Shown here: piece after piece, positions 25,034-34,869 of the stretch | Layout: each line of letters begins with the position of its first letter | Position numbering within the stretch: position 1 is the stretch's first letter | Source of the DNA: an uncultured Bacteroides sp. | Lineage (GTDB): Bacteria; Bacteroidota; Bacteroidia; Bacteroidales; Bacteroidaceae | Direction: 5' to 3' | Assembly: GCA_959606905.1 (NCBI GenBank) | Contig: CAUHML010000010.1 | Location: forward strand, 1 to 64,000 | DNA: 64,000 bases | Program-made: the position numbers and the translations under genes | Notes under the pieces: generated by a model | What the model saw: the letters and a program-made list of their open reading frames with translations, nothing else | Database searches by the model: none | Told to the model about the DNA's origin: nothing

Positions 25034-25855
25034 TTATCTGAATACCTTATAAGCAATTTTCTTTACCCAAGGTGGACTTACAAGCATACAGAACATCAAG
25101 AAACCAAATACATTGGCACCCATTCCATATCCCAAAGTTTTATTGATCATCAAACGATCGTTAAACTGTTTTTTAGCAAAAGCCCAACCATTACGTCTTT
25201 TCTTGAATAACGAATCGGTGAAGCGGAATTGTAATACAACATCCTTTAGGTTAGCATGTCGCGTACCTGCCTTCATGCCATCCACCCACAACATCGTATC
25301 CTGGTTTTGTCGGTATTCAGGACGATATTTACATTCAGCCTTTTCAAAAAATCTCTTTCTAAAAGTAACTGCAGGATGAGCATGAGGATTTCTTCGAGCA
25401 AAAAACTTATAACACCCATCATGAGTCTCTGGATATGTAATCGTCTTTTCTCTGCTTTCGCTATTTTCATCTATCTCCTCAATGGCTCCACCCACCACAT
25501 CAATATCCTGATGTGATTCAAGATAAGCCACCTGCTTCTCTATTCTTTCTAGCATTGATATATCATCCGCATCCATACGGGCGATTATATTATAATCAGC
25601 CTTGAAGCAAACATCCAGCAGATCATTCAATACGATTGCCAATCCTCTATTTTCAGGGAACCAACATACCGTTACCTTATCATTCTGCTCATATTCCTTG
25701 AGGCACTTCTCAAGATCCTCACCAACAGGGCCATCCACTCCAACATAGAGATGGATATTCTTATATGTTTGATTCAGTATACTATCAAACGAAAGATGAA
25801 TATAAGGAACCTTATCATTTTTGTATACTGGTAATGTTACTGCAACTTTCTGCAT
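25034..25855 (-). CDS. family 2 glycosyltransferase
   Basis: A 273-residue GT-A fold glycosyltransferase of the capsule pathway, acting at the cytoplasmic face. It begins VAVTLPVYKND with the GVDGP loop, has the metal-binding DADD motif (about residue 94), and a late NQDTMLWVDGM motif (ED-type catalytic region). The C-terminal stretch (about 245-270, GANVFGFLMFCMLVS) is hydrophobic and may associate with the membrane. Donor and acceptor are not predictable. It is 28 bp after the TupA-like gene; decayed genes follow it. Confidence 0.88.
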   Translation of the reverse strand: MQKVAVTLPVYKNDKVPYIHLSFDSILNQTYKNIHLYVGVDGPVGEDLEKCLKEYEQNDKVTVCWFPENRGLAIVLNDLLDVCFKADYNIIARMDADDISMLERIEKQVAYLESHQDIDVVGGAIEEIDENSESREKTITYPETHDGCYKFFARRNPHAHPAVTFRKRFFEKAECKYRPEYRQNQDTMLWVDGMKAGTRHANLKDVVLQFRFTDSLFKKRRNGWAFAKKQFNDRLMINKTLGYGMGANVFGFLMFCMLVSPPWVKKIAYKVFR

Positions 25856-25883
25856 TACATTAAATAATTATCAGGATAAGTTG

Positions 25884-26765
25884 TTATTTATAATTGATAT
25901 TAAAATATTTACCCATCTCGAAGTCAAAACTATCTGGATCAAAAACGCTATATCCGCTCCAAGAATAGAAGGTAATTTCACCAAAAATTATCTTCCCTCC
26001 AATATTATACCAATCGATTCTTGCATGAGGAAATCCAGAAGATAGTTTTTCGGACAATTTAATCATTTCATTAATATTCTCAGGTAAAGCAATAGGTGGA
26101 TCCATAATAGGGCGATTATCTCTAACTTTAATTGGTTTCAAGTTTTCATCCCACCATCCTCTTTTAAAATTAGAATAGCGGCCTGTATCTACCCACAAAT
26201 AACGGAATTTTCCATCGAAACAAAGAAATTTATAATCATTAATAGATCCATCCGAATTACTTTTGTCTTCCAAGAATTTTTCAACAACTATTCGAGATTG
26301 TTTTGCACCTCTGTATGCCCATTCACGAGAAATTACATATAATTTTTTATTTCTCCAGCTATTCACTTCCTTAATAATACTAGGAATATCTATATTTGAC
26401 TTATCTTTGCATACAAAAATGTTATTGCCACTACCGCCATCAGTTGTCTTAATAACAAACTGACTAGGAAGTTTGTCAAAATTAATTTCTTCTGCATTAT
26501 CACAAACTTGATATAATTCATTCAAATATCTATCAGTTCTAAGTCGTTGTTTTACTACATCACGAACAAGATATTTATCCGTACAAGGAAGCATTTTTTC
26601 ATCTCGATAATATGCTTTATAATGCTGAATCTTTTCAGACATTCTTTGAGGATTCTTAAGATGTAGAACTCGTCCAGTTTTCAAACGATAGATGAGACTG
26701 AGAAAAACAGAGTCTGGTAAAACTACCATCATCTTTGCAATGATAAATAAAATTTTTTTAATCAT
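25884..26765 (-). CDS. TupA-like ATP-grasp protein
   Basis: A 293-residue protein resembling the TupA-like ATP-grasp family (named for teichuronopeptide synthesis). Visible features are an N-terminal hydrophobic stretch, LPSQFVIKTTDGGSGNNIFV (nucleotide-binding lysines, about 112), SRIVVEKFLED with the catalytic-loop acidic residues, DYKFLCFDGKFRYLWVD, and ARIDWYNIGGKIIFGEITFY (metal ligands D/E, about 254). Members of this family lie in many capsule loci and may add an amino acid or other acyl group to a sugar through an ATP-driven amide bond; that is inference. An amide-linked substituent on a uronic acid would be one option here. Confidence 0.75.
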   Translation of the reverse strand: MIKKILFIIAKMMVVLPDSVFLSLIYRLKTGRVLHLKNPQRMSEKIQHYKAYYRDEKMLPCTDKYLVRDVVKQRLRTDRYLNELYQVCDNAEEINFDKLPSQFVIKTTDGGSGNNIFVCKDKSNIDIPSIIKEVNSWRNKKLYVISREWAYRGAKQSRIVVEKFLEDKSNSDGSINDYKFLCFDGKFRYLWVDTGRYSNFKRGWWDENLKPIKVRDNRPIMDPPIALPENINEMIKLSEKLSSGFPHARIDWYNIGGKIIFGEITFYSWSGYSVFDPDSFDFEMGKYFNINYK

Positions 26766-26796
26766 AAAATTAAAATTTAAAAATAACTTTCAATAA

Positions 26797-27864
26797 TCAC
26801 CCCTTAATTATTTTATTATATATATTAATTGTAGCTTCACCGATATTTTTCCAACTATTTTTTTTTGATTCCAAGAAGGCTGCTTGTCTAAATATTTGGG
26901 GATTTTGTCTATATTCACGAATAGAAGAAATAATAGATGTTGCCAGCAATTTAGGATCTAAGGACACTTTCCAATATGAATTCTCAAGTGTATCGGAATT
27001 AATCATATTAGTACCATCAGATAATATGCAAGGAATTCCATATGACCAAGCTTCTAGCACTCCCATAGGCATGCCCTCATATCTACTAGTTAGAATAAAA
27101 ATATCAGTATCAAGGAGCACTTTAACTTTATTATCGCCATAGACACCTCCCATATAACTGCCATGTGAAATAGAAGTTAAATCCTGTTTTAAACGTTCAA
27201 CATCCACATCATTTTCATTACCATAAAAATTAATATGAAATTTTGGATTATCAATAGTATCAATTATCTTCAAAGCATTAATCAAAACATCCAAACCTTT
27301 ATGATAATAATTAATACGACCAATAAATGTCAAATTAATATTATCTCTTTTGTTTGGAGTAATAACAGCATTATCAGAATCTTCACAACCATTAGGAATA
27401 ATACACCTCTTGGGGTTAATATAAGGAACAACACTATTATTATATTCGGATTCGTTTAAATAAATAATGGAACTCGCATTCTTTAATACACTGTTAAAAA
27501 ATATTTTTCCACCAAAAAACTTCTTTAAAAATCCTTTTCTATAGTTTTCTTTAGATAAAGCGCCATGTAATTGTACACAATACGGTATATGTTTAATAGA
27601 CAGAATCTTACTAAAACGGACAAATTCAACATGAAAATGAGAATGGAATATTACAATATCAGGAATCCACTCAGAAATAAAAGACTCAAAGTCGCGAGTT
27701 GAAATTATTGTGGAAATAGGCAAATTTGTATAAAGCAAATTCTGTCTCTTAGAAATAATACGCACATCATGTCCCAAATTAATTTGTTCTTGATACAAGT
27801 GATTTATCACTGTGCCAATGCCTTCATAAATACGTCCAATAGAAGCTATATGTAAAATTTTCAT
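26797..27864 (-). CDS. family 4 glycosyltransferase
   Basis: A 355-residue GT-B glycosyltransferase. The N-terminal domain opens MKILHIASIGRIYEGIGTVI; the C-terminal domain has the GRINYYHKGLDVLINAL donor-site start (about 192) and the E-x7-E motif in SRYEGMPMGVLEAWSYG (about 262). Retaining chemistry with an NDP-sugar donor is expected. It lies 13 bp after the preceding GT4 gene. Strong AT bias, as in its neighbours, points to horizontal acquisition. Confidence 0.88.
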   Translation of the reverse strand: MKILHIASIGRIYEGIGTVINHLYQEQINLGHDVRIISKRQNLLYTNLPISTIISTRDFESFISEWIPDIVIFHSHFHVEFVRFSKILSIKHIPYCVQLHGALSKENYRKGFLKKFFGGKIFFNSVLKNASSIIYLNESEYNNSVVPYINPKRCIIPNGCEDSDNAVITPNKRDNINLTFIGRINYYHKGLDVLINALKIIDTIDNPKFHINFYGNENDVDVERLKQDLTSISHGSYMGGVYGDNKVKVLLDTDIFILTSRYEGMPMGVLEAWSYGIPCILSDGTNMINSDTLENSYWKVSLDPKLLATSIISSIREYRQNPQIFRQAAFLESKKNSWKNIGEATINIYNKIIKG

Positions 27865-27877
27865 AATTCAAACTTAA

Positions 27878-28915
27878 CTATAATAAAGATATCCATTGTT
27901 TACAAATATTATCTACATTCAATTTATTATTTATCTTAAGCGCATTGTTAGATAATTTTATTGTCAACTCTGAGCTGCCAGCAATTAATAACATTTTATC
28001 AACAAGAGATTTCTGATTATTGACAGGTATTAAAAAACCGTTCACTCCATCTTCTATAACCATTCGAGCTCCTCCACAAGGGCAATCTGTACAAATCGTA
28101 GGTAAACCCATTGAAAGAGCTTCAAGCATAGAATTAGATAAACCTTCGAAATCGGAAGTTGATACAAACATTGCTGCATTAATTACCAATTCGTGAACAT
28201 TTGGAGTATTTGGAAAAACCTTAATTATTCGCTCAAGATGCTTAGAATAAATAATATCAAGAATAGTCTCTTTTTCTGCTCCGTCCCCATATATATGAAG
28301 TTCATAATCAGGATGAATGTTACAAAATTCTTCAAAAGCAGAGATTAATAGAGGTATATTTTTTTGTTTATTTAATCTACAAAAATTAACAATTACTTTG
28401 TCTCTGACTTTTTCTTGCTTAGAAGGTAATCCTGACATAATTGGATTTAAGATAATAAATACTTTCTTCCTAATATAATCAGGAAAATAATTCTTTGCAT
28501 CATCAGTCTGACAAATTAAGACATCAGCGAAAGAATATAAGATATTTCGAATTCTACTTTTAATAAACCCGGATCCAACTCTTGCAGGGTCATTTCTCTC
28601 AGAAATTAATAACTTTACATTTAGTCCTAAACAAATAAGGACAGCGCACATATTATAAAAGTACTCAAAAGATATAACAGTATTTGGTTTGATGTTTCTT
28701 ATGATTTGTCTTGATCTTCTCAAAAAAATCAAATGACTTTTAGTTTCAACATATTGAACATCTATATGACTATCTATTGAATATTGATTATTTTTATGTG
28801 TTCTCGAAATAATTGTAACCTCATACCCATGTGTTGCAAAGTAATTTGCAATAATAGTAAGCACATGTTCAGAGCCCCCACCAGCTAGAGAATGGGTGAT
28901 AAAAGTTATTTTCAT
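27878..28915 (-). CDS. family 4 glycosyltransferase
   Basis: A 345-residue GT-B protein. It opens MKITFITHSLAGGGSEHVL with the glycine-rich acceptor-site loop, then VNFCRLNKQKNIPLLISAF (about 168), HIYGDGAEKE, and the E-x7-E motif in STSDFEGLSNSMLEALSMG (about 255). It starts 1 bp after the stop of wzx. Sugar specificity cannot be read from sequence; this is a different subgroup from the next GT4. Confidence 0.88.
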   Translation of the reverse strand: MKITFITHSLAGGGSEHVLTIIANYFATHGYEVTIISRTHKNNQYSIDSHIDVQYVETKSHLIFLRRSRQIIRNIKPNTVISFEYFYNMCAVLICLGLNVKLLISERNDPARVGSGFIKSRIRNILYSFADVLICQTDDAKNYFPDYIRKKVFIILNPIMSGLPSKQEKVRDKVIVNFCRLNKQKNIPLLISAFEEFCNIHPDYELHIYGDGAEKETILDIIYSKHLERIIKVFPNTPNVHELVINAAMFVSTSDFEGLSNSMLEALSMGLPTICTDCPCGGARMVIEDGVNGFLIPVNNQKSLVDKMLLIAGSSELTIKLSNNALKINNKLNVDNICKQWISLL

Positions 28916-28916
28916 C

Positions 28917-30368
28917 TTAATTATTGCTAGTTTTTATAATACTCTTGAGTTGATTCCTAAAATAAAAAGAAATAGTAATGATAATAATTACTAATGAAAA
29001 TCTGATTACGGAATACCGATAGAGAAGTAAACAAATACCCATTAAAGCAAGACCAGAAAAACTGATTAGTAAGACGTGTCTTATATCAAAAATACCATTT
29101 AAATATGGTTCTCTTTTTAATATTCTCTTATAATTCCAATAATGCAATAATGCAAACAACATATAACAAATCAAAGTAGTATACCCAGCAGCATAATAAC
29201 CATATTTTTTTAAAAATATATAATTCATTCCAATATTCATAACTGCTGCAATTCCTGACACAATTGTAGCAAAGATTGTTTTCTCAAAATAAAATTCAAC
29301 ATTTGCAAAAACAACATAGAGGAAAATAAAATATATAGACATTGCTACAGGAGGAATAACATAAATAGCATCTAAATAATCATCAGTCGCAAATATTTTT
29401 ATCAATTCAGGAGCAATTAACATTTCCAAAAAAGAAACAACCATTACAACTAACAAAATAGATGAAGTCATCTTTCTTACAGGTAAAATATTCTTGTTCT
29501 TAATGCTTTTATACACATACGGACACATAGATCTATTAATCGCATCAGTTGCTATAATCATTAAATTTGAAACAGTACATGCCAAATTGTACAAACCAGT
29601 TTCAGATAACCCAACCATTTGGGTAATCATAACCCTATCTACTTGATTAAGAATTTTAATTGATAAATAATGTGGCAATAAAGGTATGCTCAAAACTAAT
29701 GCATATTTCCAATACTTAGTTGTAAATTTATAATCAGCTTGTTTGTATGTATTCAAATATAATATAATACCAATGAATGTAGTAACAAATATTGGAGAAG
29801 AAACACGGAATTCATATTTATATTTAGAATAAACTACACCCAAAATACCAATTATTACTCCTGATATGGTAATAAACAACGATACAAATACAAGCTTTTT
29901 ATATTTATAATCAAATCTCTCCTTTGCTGACCAAAAATCTACTATTGGATATGATAATAGATGTAAAAACATTATACACATCATAGGTGTAGTGATATCA
30001 AACATAGAATTCCAAAATTCATCTGCTATAATGTATATAATAAAAAAGAAAAAAACAACTATTAATGCTAGAGTCATCAATGAAAATGTTGCCCGATTTC
30101 TATCATCTTCGTGTTTTATTAATACATTATTATAAGCAACACCTGAGAGGTATAATGTTACAAATGGATATAGTAAATCATACCATGAATAAAAGTTAGC
30201 AGTTTTTCCATATTCTTCAACCGTTAGAATTCTCGTAAAAATTGGTGTACTAATCATCGAAAAACATTTGATGATAATACTACATACTAAAAACCAAAAA
30301 GAGGCTTTTACCGGAGCACTTAACGAAGAGTATGAAGAGGAAAGTTTTATATATAATGATTTAAGCAT
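28917..30368 (-). CDS. wzx: Wzx-type polysaccharide flippase
   Basis: A 483-residue integral membrane protein with about 13-14 hydrophobic segments and a polysaccharide-synthase/MVF layout: the N-terminal ASFWFLVCSIIIKCFSMISTPIF with TRILTVEEYG, and the mid-protein LNQVDRVMITQMVGLSETGLYNLA. Its job is to flip the undecaprenyl-linked repeat unit to the periplasmic side for Wzy. Very AT-rich, as is common for serotype-specific flippases. It lies 8 bp after the upstream GT4 gene. Confidence 0.92.
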   Translation of the reverse strand: MLKSLYIKLSSSYSSLSAPVKASFWFLVCSIIIKCFSMISTPIFTRILTVEEYGKTANFYSWYDLLYPFVTLYLSGVAYNNVLIKHEDDRNRATFSLMTLALIVVFFFFIIYIIADEFWNSMFDITTPMMCIMFLHLLSYPIVDFWSAKERFDYKYKKLVFVSLFITISGVIIGILGVVYSKYKYEFRVSSPIFVTTFIGIILYLNTYKQADYKFTTKYWKYALVLSIPLLPHYLSIKILNQVDRVMITQMVGLSETGLYNLACTVSNLMIIATDAINRSMCPYVYKSIKNKNILPVRKMTSSILLVVMVVSFLEMLIAPELIKIFATDDYLDAIYVIPPVAMSIYFIFLYVVFANVEFYFEKTIFATIVSGIAAVMNIGMNYIFLKKYGYYAAGYTTLICYMLFALLHYWNYKRILKREPYLNGIFDIRHVLLISFSGLALMGICLLLYRYSVIRFSLVIIIITISFYFRNQLKSIIKTSNN

Positions 30369-30376
30369 GTTTGATC

Positions 30377-31549
30377 TTACGAATTAATTAAGGAATATAA
30401 TGCATTTATATTCTTATCCCTATTAGAATGAGTATTGTTTTTTAAATAATTACTCAAATTTGTTTGTAAGTCCTTGTCTCCTATTAACATCCGCAGTTTT
30501 TCTGTAACTGAGTCATTTGTCATTTCTGCAACGAGACCACTCTTACCAGATTCTATTTGATCAAAAGCTGAAGCAAAATGAGTTATCAATATAGGTTTCT
30601 CTAATAACTTGGCCTCTTCAATCGCAATACTCTTTCCTTCTGCATGGCTTGTAAGCAAGAATATATCAGCCCATTTTACAAATTTATAGGGATTAGATTG
30701 TTGATGTAGAAAAAAGGTTTCATTTTCAATGTTATTATTTCTAACAAGATCTTTAATTTCATTTTCTTCCGGACCTCCACCAACAATAAACCAAAGAAAC
30801 TTTATACCTTCTTTTTTTAAATTACCTAATGCAACAGATGCATAATCAAAGCCTTTTCTAACATACAAACCAGCTACAGTACAAATAACAGTGGTATCCC
30901 TATCTATTGAATACGAGTCATATGGATTTTCTACTTCAGCTAAAGACATAAGTGTATCTTTCAGAACAATATTCTCGATGATACGTACTTTATCCGCATT
31001 TTCAGGGAATACTCTTTTTAATGTATATGCACATTCTTCCGATATTGTAACAATATAATTTACCCTGTCATAATAAAACTTGTCTAATGTCGGCTTATAG
31101 GTAAAAGAGTTAGTATAATTAGTATGATTCCAAGCAATTTTAACATTTGCACAAAGACAATCAACCATGTAATATAGCTCTACTCCATCATTATACGATA
31201 TTGCACAATCATACTTTTTAGAATTAGGTCGAAATGATTTTTTATTTAATTTCCAAAATAAACGCCATCTTTTTTCTAAAGAAGTTATTCTTTTACAAAG
31301 AACAATAGATAATAACCTTTTAAATGCTGCTATAAATTTGAAAGTAAATATTAACTCTCTTAATGTAGTTGTTTCTTTGAGAATATTTACATTTGAAGGT
31401 ACTTGATCTAAAAACAAACCCTGACGAGAAAATAAAAATAAATCTACATTATAAACATCGTAATCAATAGTATTTAAAAGAGATGCCAGACTTTTGGACA
31501 CACCTCCTTTTCCCATCTCACAGCAAATAAAAATAAGTTTTTTTTTCAT
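30377..31549 (-). CDS. family 4 glycosyltransferase
   Basis: The frame is open to 31573, but the ATG at 31549 (MKKKLIFICCEMGKGG) is preferred because it begins 1 bp after the upstream stop and gives the usual GT-B start. The 390 residues include the N-terminal GKGGVSKSLASLL loop, VCTVAGLYVRKGFDYASVAL (donor domain, about 225) and the E-x7-E motif in TSHAEGKSIAIEEAKLLEKP (about 298). A long basic insert (about 80-115) is specific to this protein. Donor sugar unknown. Confidence 0.85.
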   Translation of the reverse strand: MKKKLIFICCEMGKGGVSKSLASLLNTIDYDVYNVDLFLFSRQGLFLDQVPSNVNILKETTTLRELIFTFKFIAAFKRLLSIVLCKRITSLEKRWRLFWKLNKKSFRPNSKKYDCAISYNDGVELYYMVDCLCANVKIAWNHTNYTNSFTYKPTLDKFYYDRVNYIVTISEECAYTLKRVFPENADKVRIIENIVLKDTLMSLAEVENPYDSYSIDRDTTVICTVAGLYVRKGFDYASVALGNLKKEGIKFLWFIVGGGPEENEIKDLVRNNNIENETFFLHQQSNPYKFVKWADIFLLTSHAEGKSIAIEEAKLLEKPILITHFASAFDQIESGKSGLVAEMTNDSVTEKLRMLIGDKDLQTNLSNYLKNNTHSNRDKNINALYSLINS

Positions 31550-31550
31550 T

Positions 31551-32618
31551 CTAGTAAGGATATTTTGAATCAACTAATCTCTTATATTTTTTAACAAGAA
31601 TAAAATAATCTGCCTTTAGACAGTCTTTTAGTAAATATTTCATAATCTTATTTTTTTCCATTGACCATTCCCTATTCAACGAATCCGTATAAGGTGTGGT
31701 TTCAAGAACATCATCACATTCATGTAGGTACTGAAGATAACTTTTCTTCATTTCGAAATACGAAATAAAGCGTTGTTTCATTCCATAATGTGCACATTCT
31801 CTATTATCAACAAAACACTCCTTCTTATATATAAGTTGTTTCTTAAAATACTTGAAAACACTTATAATAAGAGTTTTTTCTTGGTTTTCATTTAAAGAAA
31901 AATATGGATTACCTATTAAATGTTTTATTACGCTTCTCATAAACACGCAAATTCTTTCAGGTTCAAAATATAGTCCTCCTTTATAAATTGAACCAGAAGC
32001 CAGTTTTAATTTTATTGAGCTGTGCCGTTCGTTCCAAATTCTATTGTCATAAATTGCAGACTTTTCATATATTAATAAATCACGTAGCAAAAAACAATAA
32101 GTAAAAGTATCGTCAACATACTTATAATAAGTCTCTTTTTGAAGATACTTATTCATTAAATAGCGATTAAAAACCATTCCCGTAGGATGCCTAGAATAAT
32201 CTTGATTTAGTAATGATGAAAATCCCTTATCATAAACCTTTAAATCATATGTTGGCTCTAAATAATTTCGTGTAGTGCTTATATAAGAATAATTATTATT
32301 CTTTAAAAATTCGACAAACTCAAGCAGTCGTTCAGTACATAAGATATCACGATCATTACAATGAAGAACATATTTACCATTCGAATTGAAAAGACCGAGT
32401 ATCATATTATAATAACCAGGAACTGGTTTATCATTTGTGAATACTTTCAGACGTAAGTCATCTATACCACGCAACATTGCCATAGTACCATCGGTACATC
32501 CATTATTAGTCACAACAACTTCAATGTCTGGTGTATCAATAAACAAAATTGATTCTACTAACTCCTTCAGTTGCTCAACACGATTATATGTAGGGATGCT
32601 AATACTTAATATAGCCAT
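31551..32618 (-). CDS. family 2 glycosyltransferase
   Basis: A 355-residue GT-A glycosyltransferase. It opens AILSISIPTYNRVEQLKELV, with VVTNNGCTDGT and a divergent metal motif CNDRD (about residue 92) in place of DxD. The last third is not typical of the family and may be an acceptor-binding extension. It lies 2 bp before the acyltransferase stop boundary and 1 bp ahead of the next gene's start, so all three are tightly coupled. Sugar unknown. Confidence 0.82.
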   Translation of the reverse strand: MAILSISIPTYNRVEQLKELVESILFIDTPDIEVVVTNNGCTDGTMAMLRGIDDLRLKVFTNDKPVPGYYNMILGLFNSNGKYVLHCNDRDILCTERLLEFVEFLKNNNYSYISTTRNYLEPTYDLKVYDKGFSSLLNQDYSRHPTGMVFNRYLMNKYLQKETYYKYVDDTFTYCFLLRDLLIYEKSAIYDNRIWNERHSSIKLKLASGSIYKGGLYFEPERICVFMRSVIKHLIGNPYFSLNENQEKTLIISVFKYFKKQLIYKKECFVDNRECAHYGMKQRFISYFEMKKSYLQYLHECDDVLETTPYTDSLNREWSMEKNKIMKYLLKDCLKADYFILVKKYKRLVDSKYPY

Positions 32619-32620
32619 AT

Positions 32621-33709
32621 CTATTTAAAAATATAAAAAGTATTAAGAAAAAATGTTCGAAGCTGTAAAGCAATATATTCTATAAATCTATTGAATAGAT
32701 ATAAATTAAAGATCTTACCTAAGATAAATGAAAGTCCAAAGGATAAAATAATCGATATTCCAAAATACATTAATACAGCTGGAATCCAAAATTCAAATCC
32801 ATCCCTGAGGAAAATTTTATTATAAAAATCAATCTCAACAATTGTTCTGACCAATTTATTATTATGAAGCATAAAAACAATTAATGTTAAAGATAATAAA
32901 TAATTAATCGAAGCAAGGTAAAATTTTCTTTTGTTAGCAAAAGAAACAAGTCCCAAAGCTATTGCAACAAAGCAAGGATTAATAAATTTATTAAGCCAAA
33001 GTGATTTATTTGAGAATGATGCCACATTAGCAGCCAATATAGCTAAAAATACTGACCCAATAATCCATAATAATGAAGGTAACAATATCAATATGCACAA
33101 TTTTTTGCTAGATAATTTATTATTTGAATATTTCTTAAAATACGCTGTAATAAAGTACAGAGAAAGAAACCCTATTAACTCGTTGTAATAAAAATAGTCA
33201 CCTCCTAATATTAAAACGTATACACTATAAAGCAATACAAAACTACTAACGATACAAAAGAGTTGAAATTGGCTCAATTTTTCTATCACATAGTTTATAT
33301 ATGGGTGAATTAAATATATTAAAATATAGCAAGATATAAACCAATAAAATCCAAAAGTTAATGGGAAAAAAGAAAAGACTATCTCTTTAAGAGGGATATT
33401 ATATCCTGCAAGCAAAACTATTGCAAGGCAAAAAACAGAAGTACAAAATGATTCTACAATCATTTTTATTGCCTTATTAATTTTAACATTATAAGATTCT
33501 AACAAAAACCATACAGAGCTAACAAAAAAAATGCAATTACCGATTTGACCTAAATTAGTAATTGTTATTTTTAATGAATTTAATAGTACTAAATCCCCCC
33601 CATTTTTAGTAGCAATAGGTGCACTAGCTGCAGCATGCGACAACACAATAAGTATAATTGAAATTAACTTAAGTAATTCAATACTTGAATTTCTGTTCTT
33701 TGTACCCAT
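32621..33709 (-). CDS. acyltransferase family 3 membrane protein
   Basis: A 362-residue polytopic protein with about 10 helices and the acyltransferase-3 start: NSSIELLKLISIILIVLSHAAA (the conserved His in LSHA about residue 24), then a GQIGNCIFFVSSVWFLLE segment corresponding to the second family motif. Such enzymes O-acetylate surface sugars across the inner membrane. It follows glf by 8 bp. Extremely AT-rich. The modified position is unknown. Confidence 0.85.
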   Translation of the reverse strand: MGTKNRNSSIELLKLISIILIVLSHAAASAPIATKNGGDLVLLNSLKITITNLGQIGNCIFFVSSVWFLLESYNVKINKAIKMIVESFCTSVFCLAIVLLAGYNIPLKEIVFSFFPLTFGFYWFISCYILIYLIHPYINYVIEKLSQFQLFCIVSSFVLLYSVYVLILGGDYFYYNELIGFLSLYFITAYFKKYSNNKLSSKKLCILILLPSLLWIIGSVFLAILAANVASFSNKSLWLNKFINPCFVAIALGLVSFANKRKFYLASINYLLSLTLIVFMLHNNKLVRTIVEIDFYNKIFLRDGFEFWIPAVLMYFGISIILSFGLSFILGKIFNLYLFNRFIEYIALQLRTFFLNTFYIFK

Positions 33710-33717
33710 TTATTTAA

Positions 33718-34869
33718 TTACTTCTTTTCTTGAATTATTCGACTCTGGGCTAATGATCGATTTAGTGCTTGATCCATATTATAATATTTAAAGTCAGCCA
33801 ATCTTCCACATGCAATTAAATTAGAATATTTTGAAGCAAGTTCTCTATATTGAATATAGAGGCTTTGACTATGTTCTGTCAGTATAGGATAATATGGTTC
33901 TACTTCCTCACTATGATTATAAGGAAGAGGATATTCTACTGCATAAGAAGTTCCCTTTACATCCTGAAGTGGCATTTTCTTGTATTCTACTATGCGAGTA
34001 TACCCTTCAGCTTGAGGATATGCCACCAAAGGTGCTCCTTGGAAGCTATCTTTCTCTTCATACTTCCATTCAAACCTTAATGATCTATATGGAAGCTTAC
34101 CATAGCAACAATCAAATAATTCGTCTAATGCACCTGTATAGATTACATTAAAACTGTCATCTCCATCAACAAGAATAATATTGCGTTTTTCGTCTTTGGA
34201 AATATGATCCAATGCATCGATTCCAAGCTTTACCTTAATATTTGGGTGATTGAGTATATTTTTAAAAAATTGCTCATAAGTAGTAACAGGCATAACCTGA
34301 TATTCATCATCAAAATATCCATCTTTATACGATAACCTCAATGGCACTCGTTTAAGAACAGATGGATCTATCTCTGAGGGTGCCATACCCCATTGTTTTG
34401 CGGTATATAGGCTATAATCTTTTTCAAATAAAAATTCGGCATATTCTCTAATTATGCTTACAGGAGATTCCAAAGCCTCTACAACTGTAACAAACTCACG
34501 GTTTGGATAATTCTCTTTCAACGCATCTTTGAGTTTTTGCGCATCATCTTTTGTATAAAAATCATCAATCGTCTGGAAATTGAATGGCGATGGCGTTGCT
34601 TTACCATTTATTTCTGCTTGGCAAAAAATTCTAAAAGGACGCCATTGATTGTAGCGGCACATATAATCATACAATGCCTTATTATTTGTGTGAAAGCAAT
34701 GAGGGCCATATTTATGAACTATAATACCATGCTCATCAAGATAATCATACATATTTCCTCCTATATGATCACGTCTATCCCATATAGTAATATCATGACC
34801 ATCCTCAGCAAGTTCTCTGCCAATCACAGATCCAGACAAACCACAACCAACGATTAAATATTTACCCAT
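33718..34869 (-). CDS. glf: UDP-galactopyranose mutase
   Basis: Converts UDP-galactopyranose to UDP-galactofuranose with reduced FAD in the cytosol. The 383-residue protein has the FAD-binding start LIVGCGLSGSVIGREL, the IWDRRDHIGGNMYD stretch, the YGPHCFHTNN substrate region, and the late GRLADFKYYNMDQAL motif. It implies galactofuranose in the capsule. The UDP-galactose it needs must come from a galE elsewhere, because the galE in this operon is broken. Its ATG overlaps the stop of the RmlC-like gene by 1 base. Confidence 0.95.
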   Translation of the reverse strand: MGKYLIVGCGLSGSVIGRELAEDGHDITIWDRRDHIGGNMYDYLDEHGIIVHKYGPHCFHTNNKALYDYMCRYNQWRPFRIFCQAEINGKATPSPFNFQTIDDFYTKDDAQKLKDALKENYPNREFVTVVEALESPVSIIREYAEFLFEKDYSLYTAKQWGMAPSEIDPSVLKRVPLRLSYKDGYFDDEYQVMPVTTYEQFFKNILNHPNIKVKLGIDALDHISKDEKRNIILVDGDDSFNVIYTGALDELFDCCYGKLPYRSLRFEWKYEEKDSFQGAPLVAYPQAEGYTRIVEYKKMPLQDVKGTSYAVEYPLPYNHSEEVEPYYPILTEHSQSLYIQYRELASKYSNLIACGRLADFKYYNMDQALNRSLAQSRIIQEKK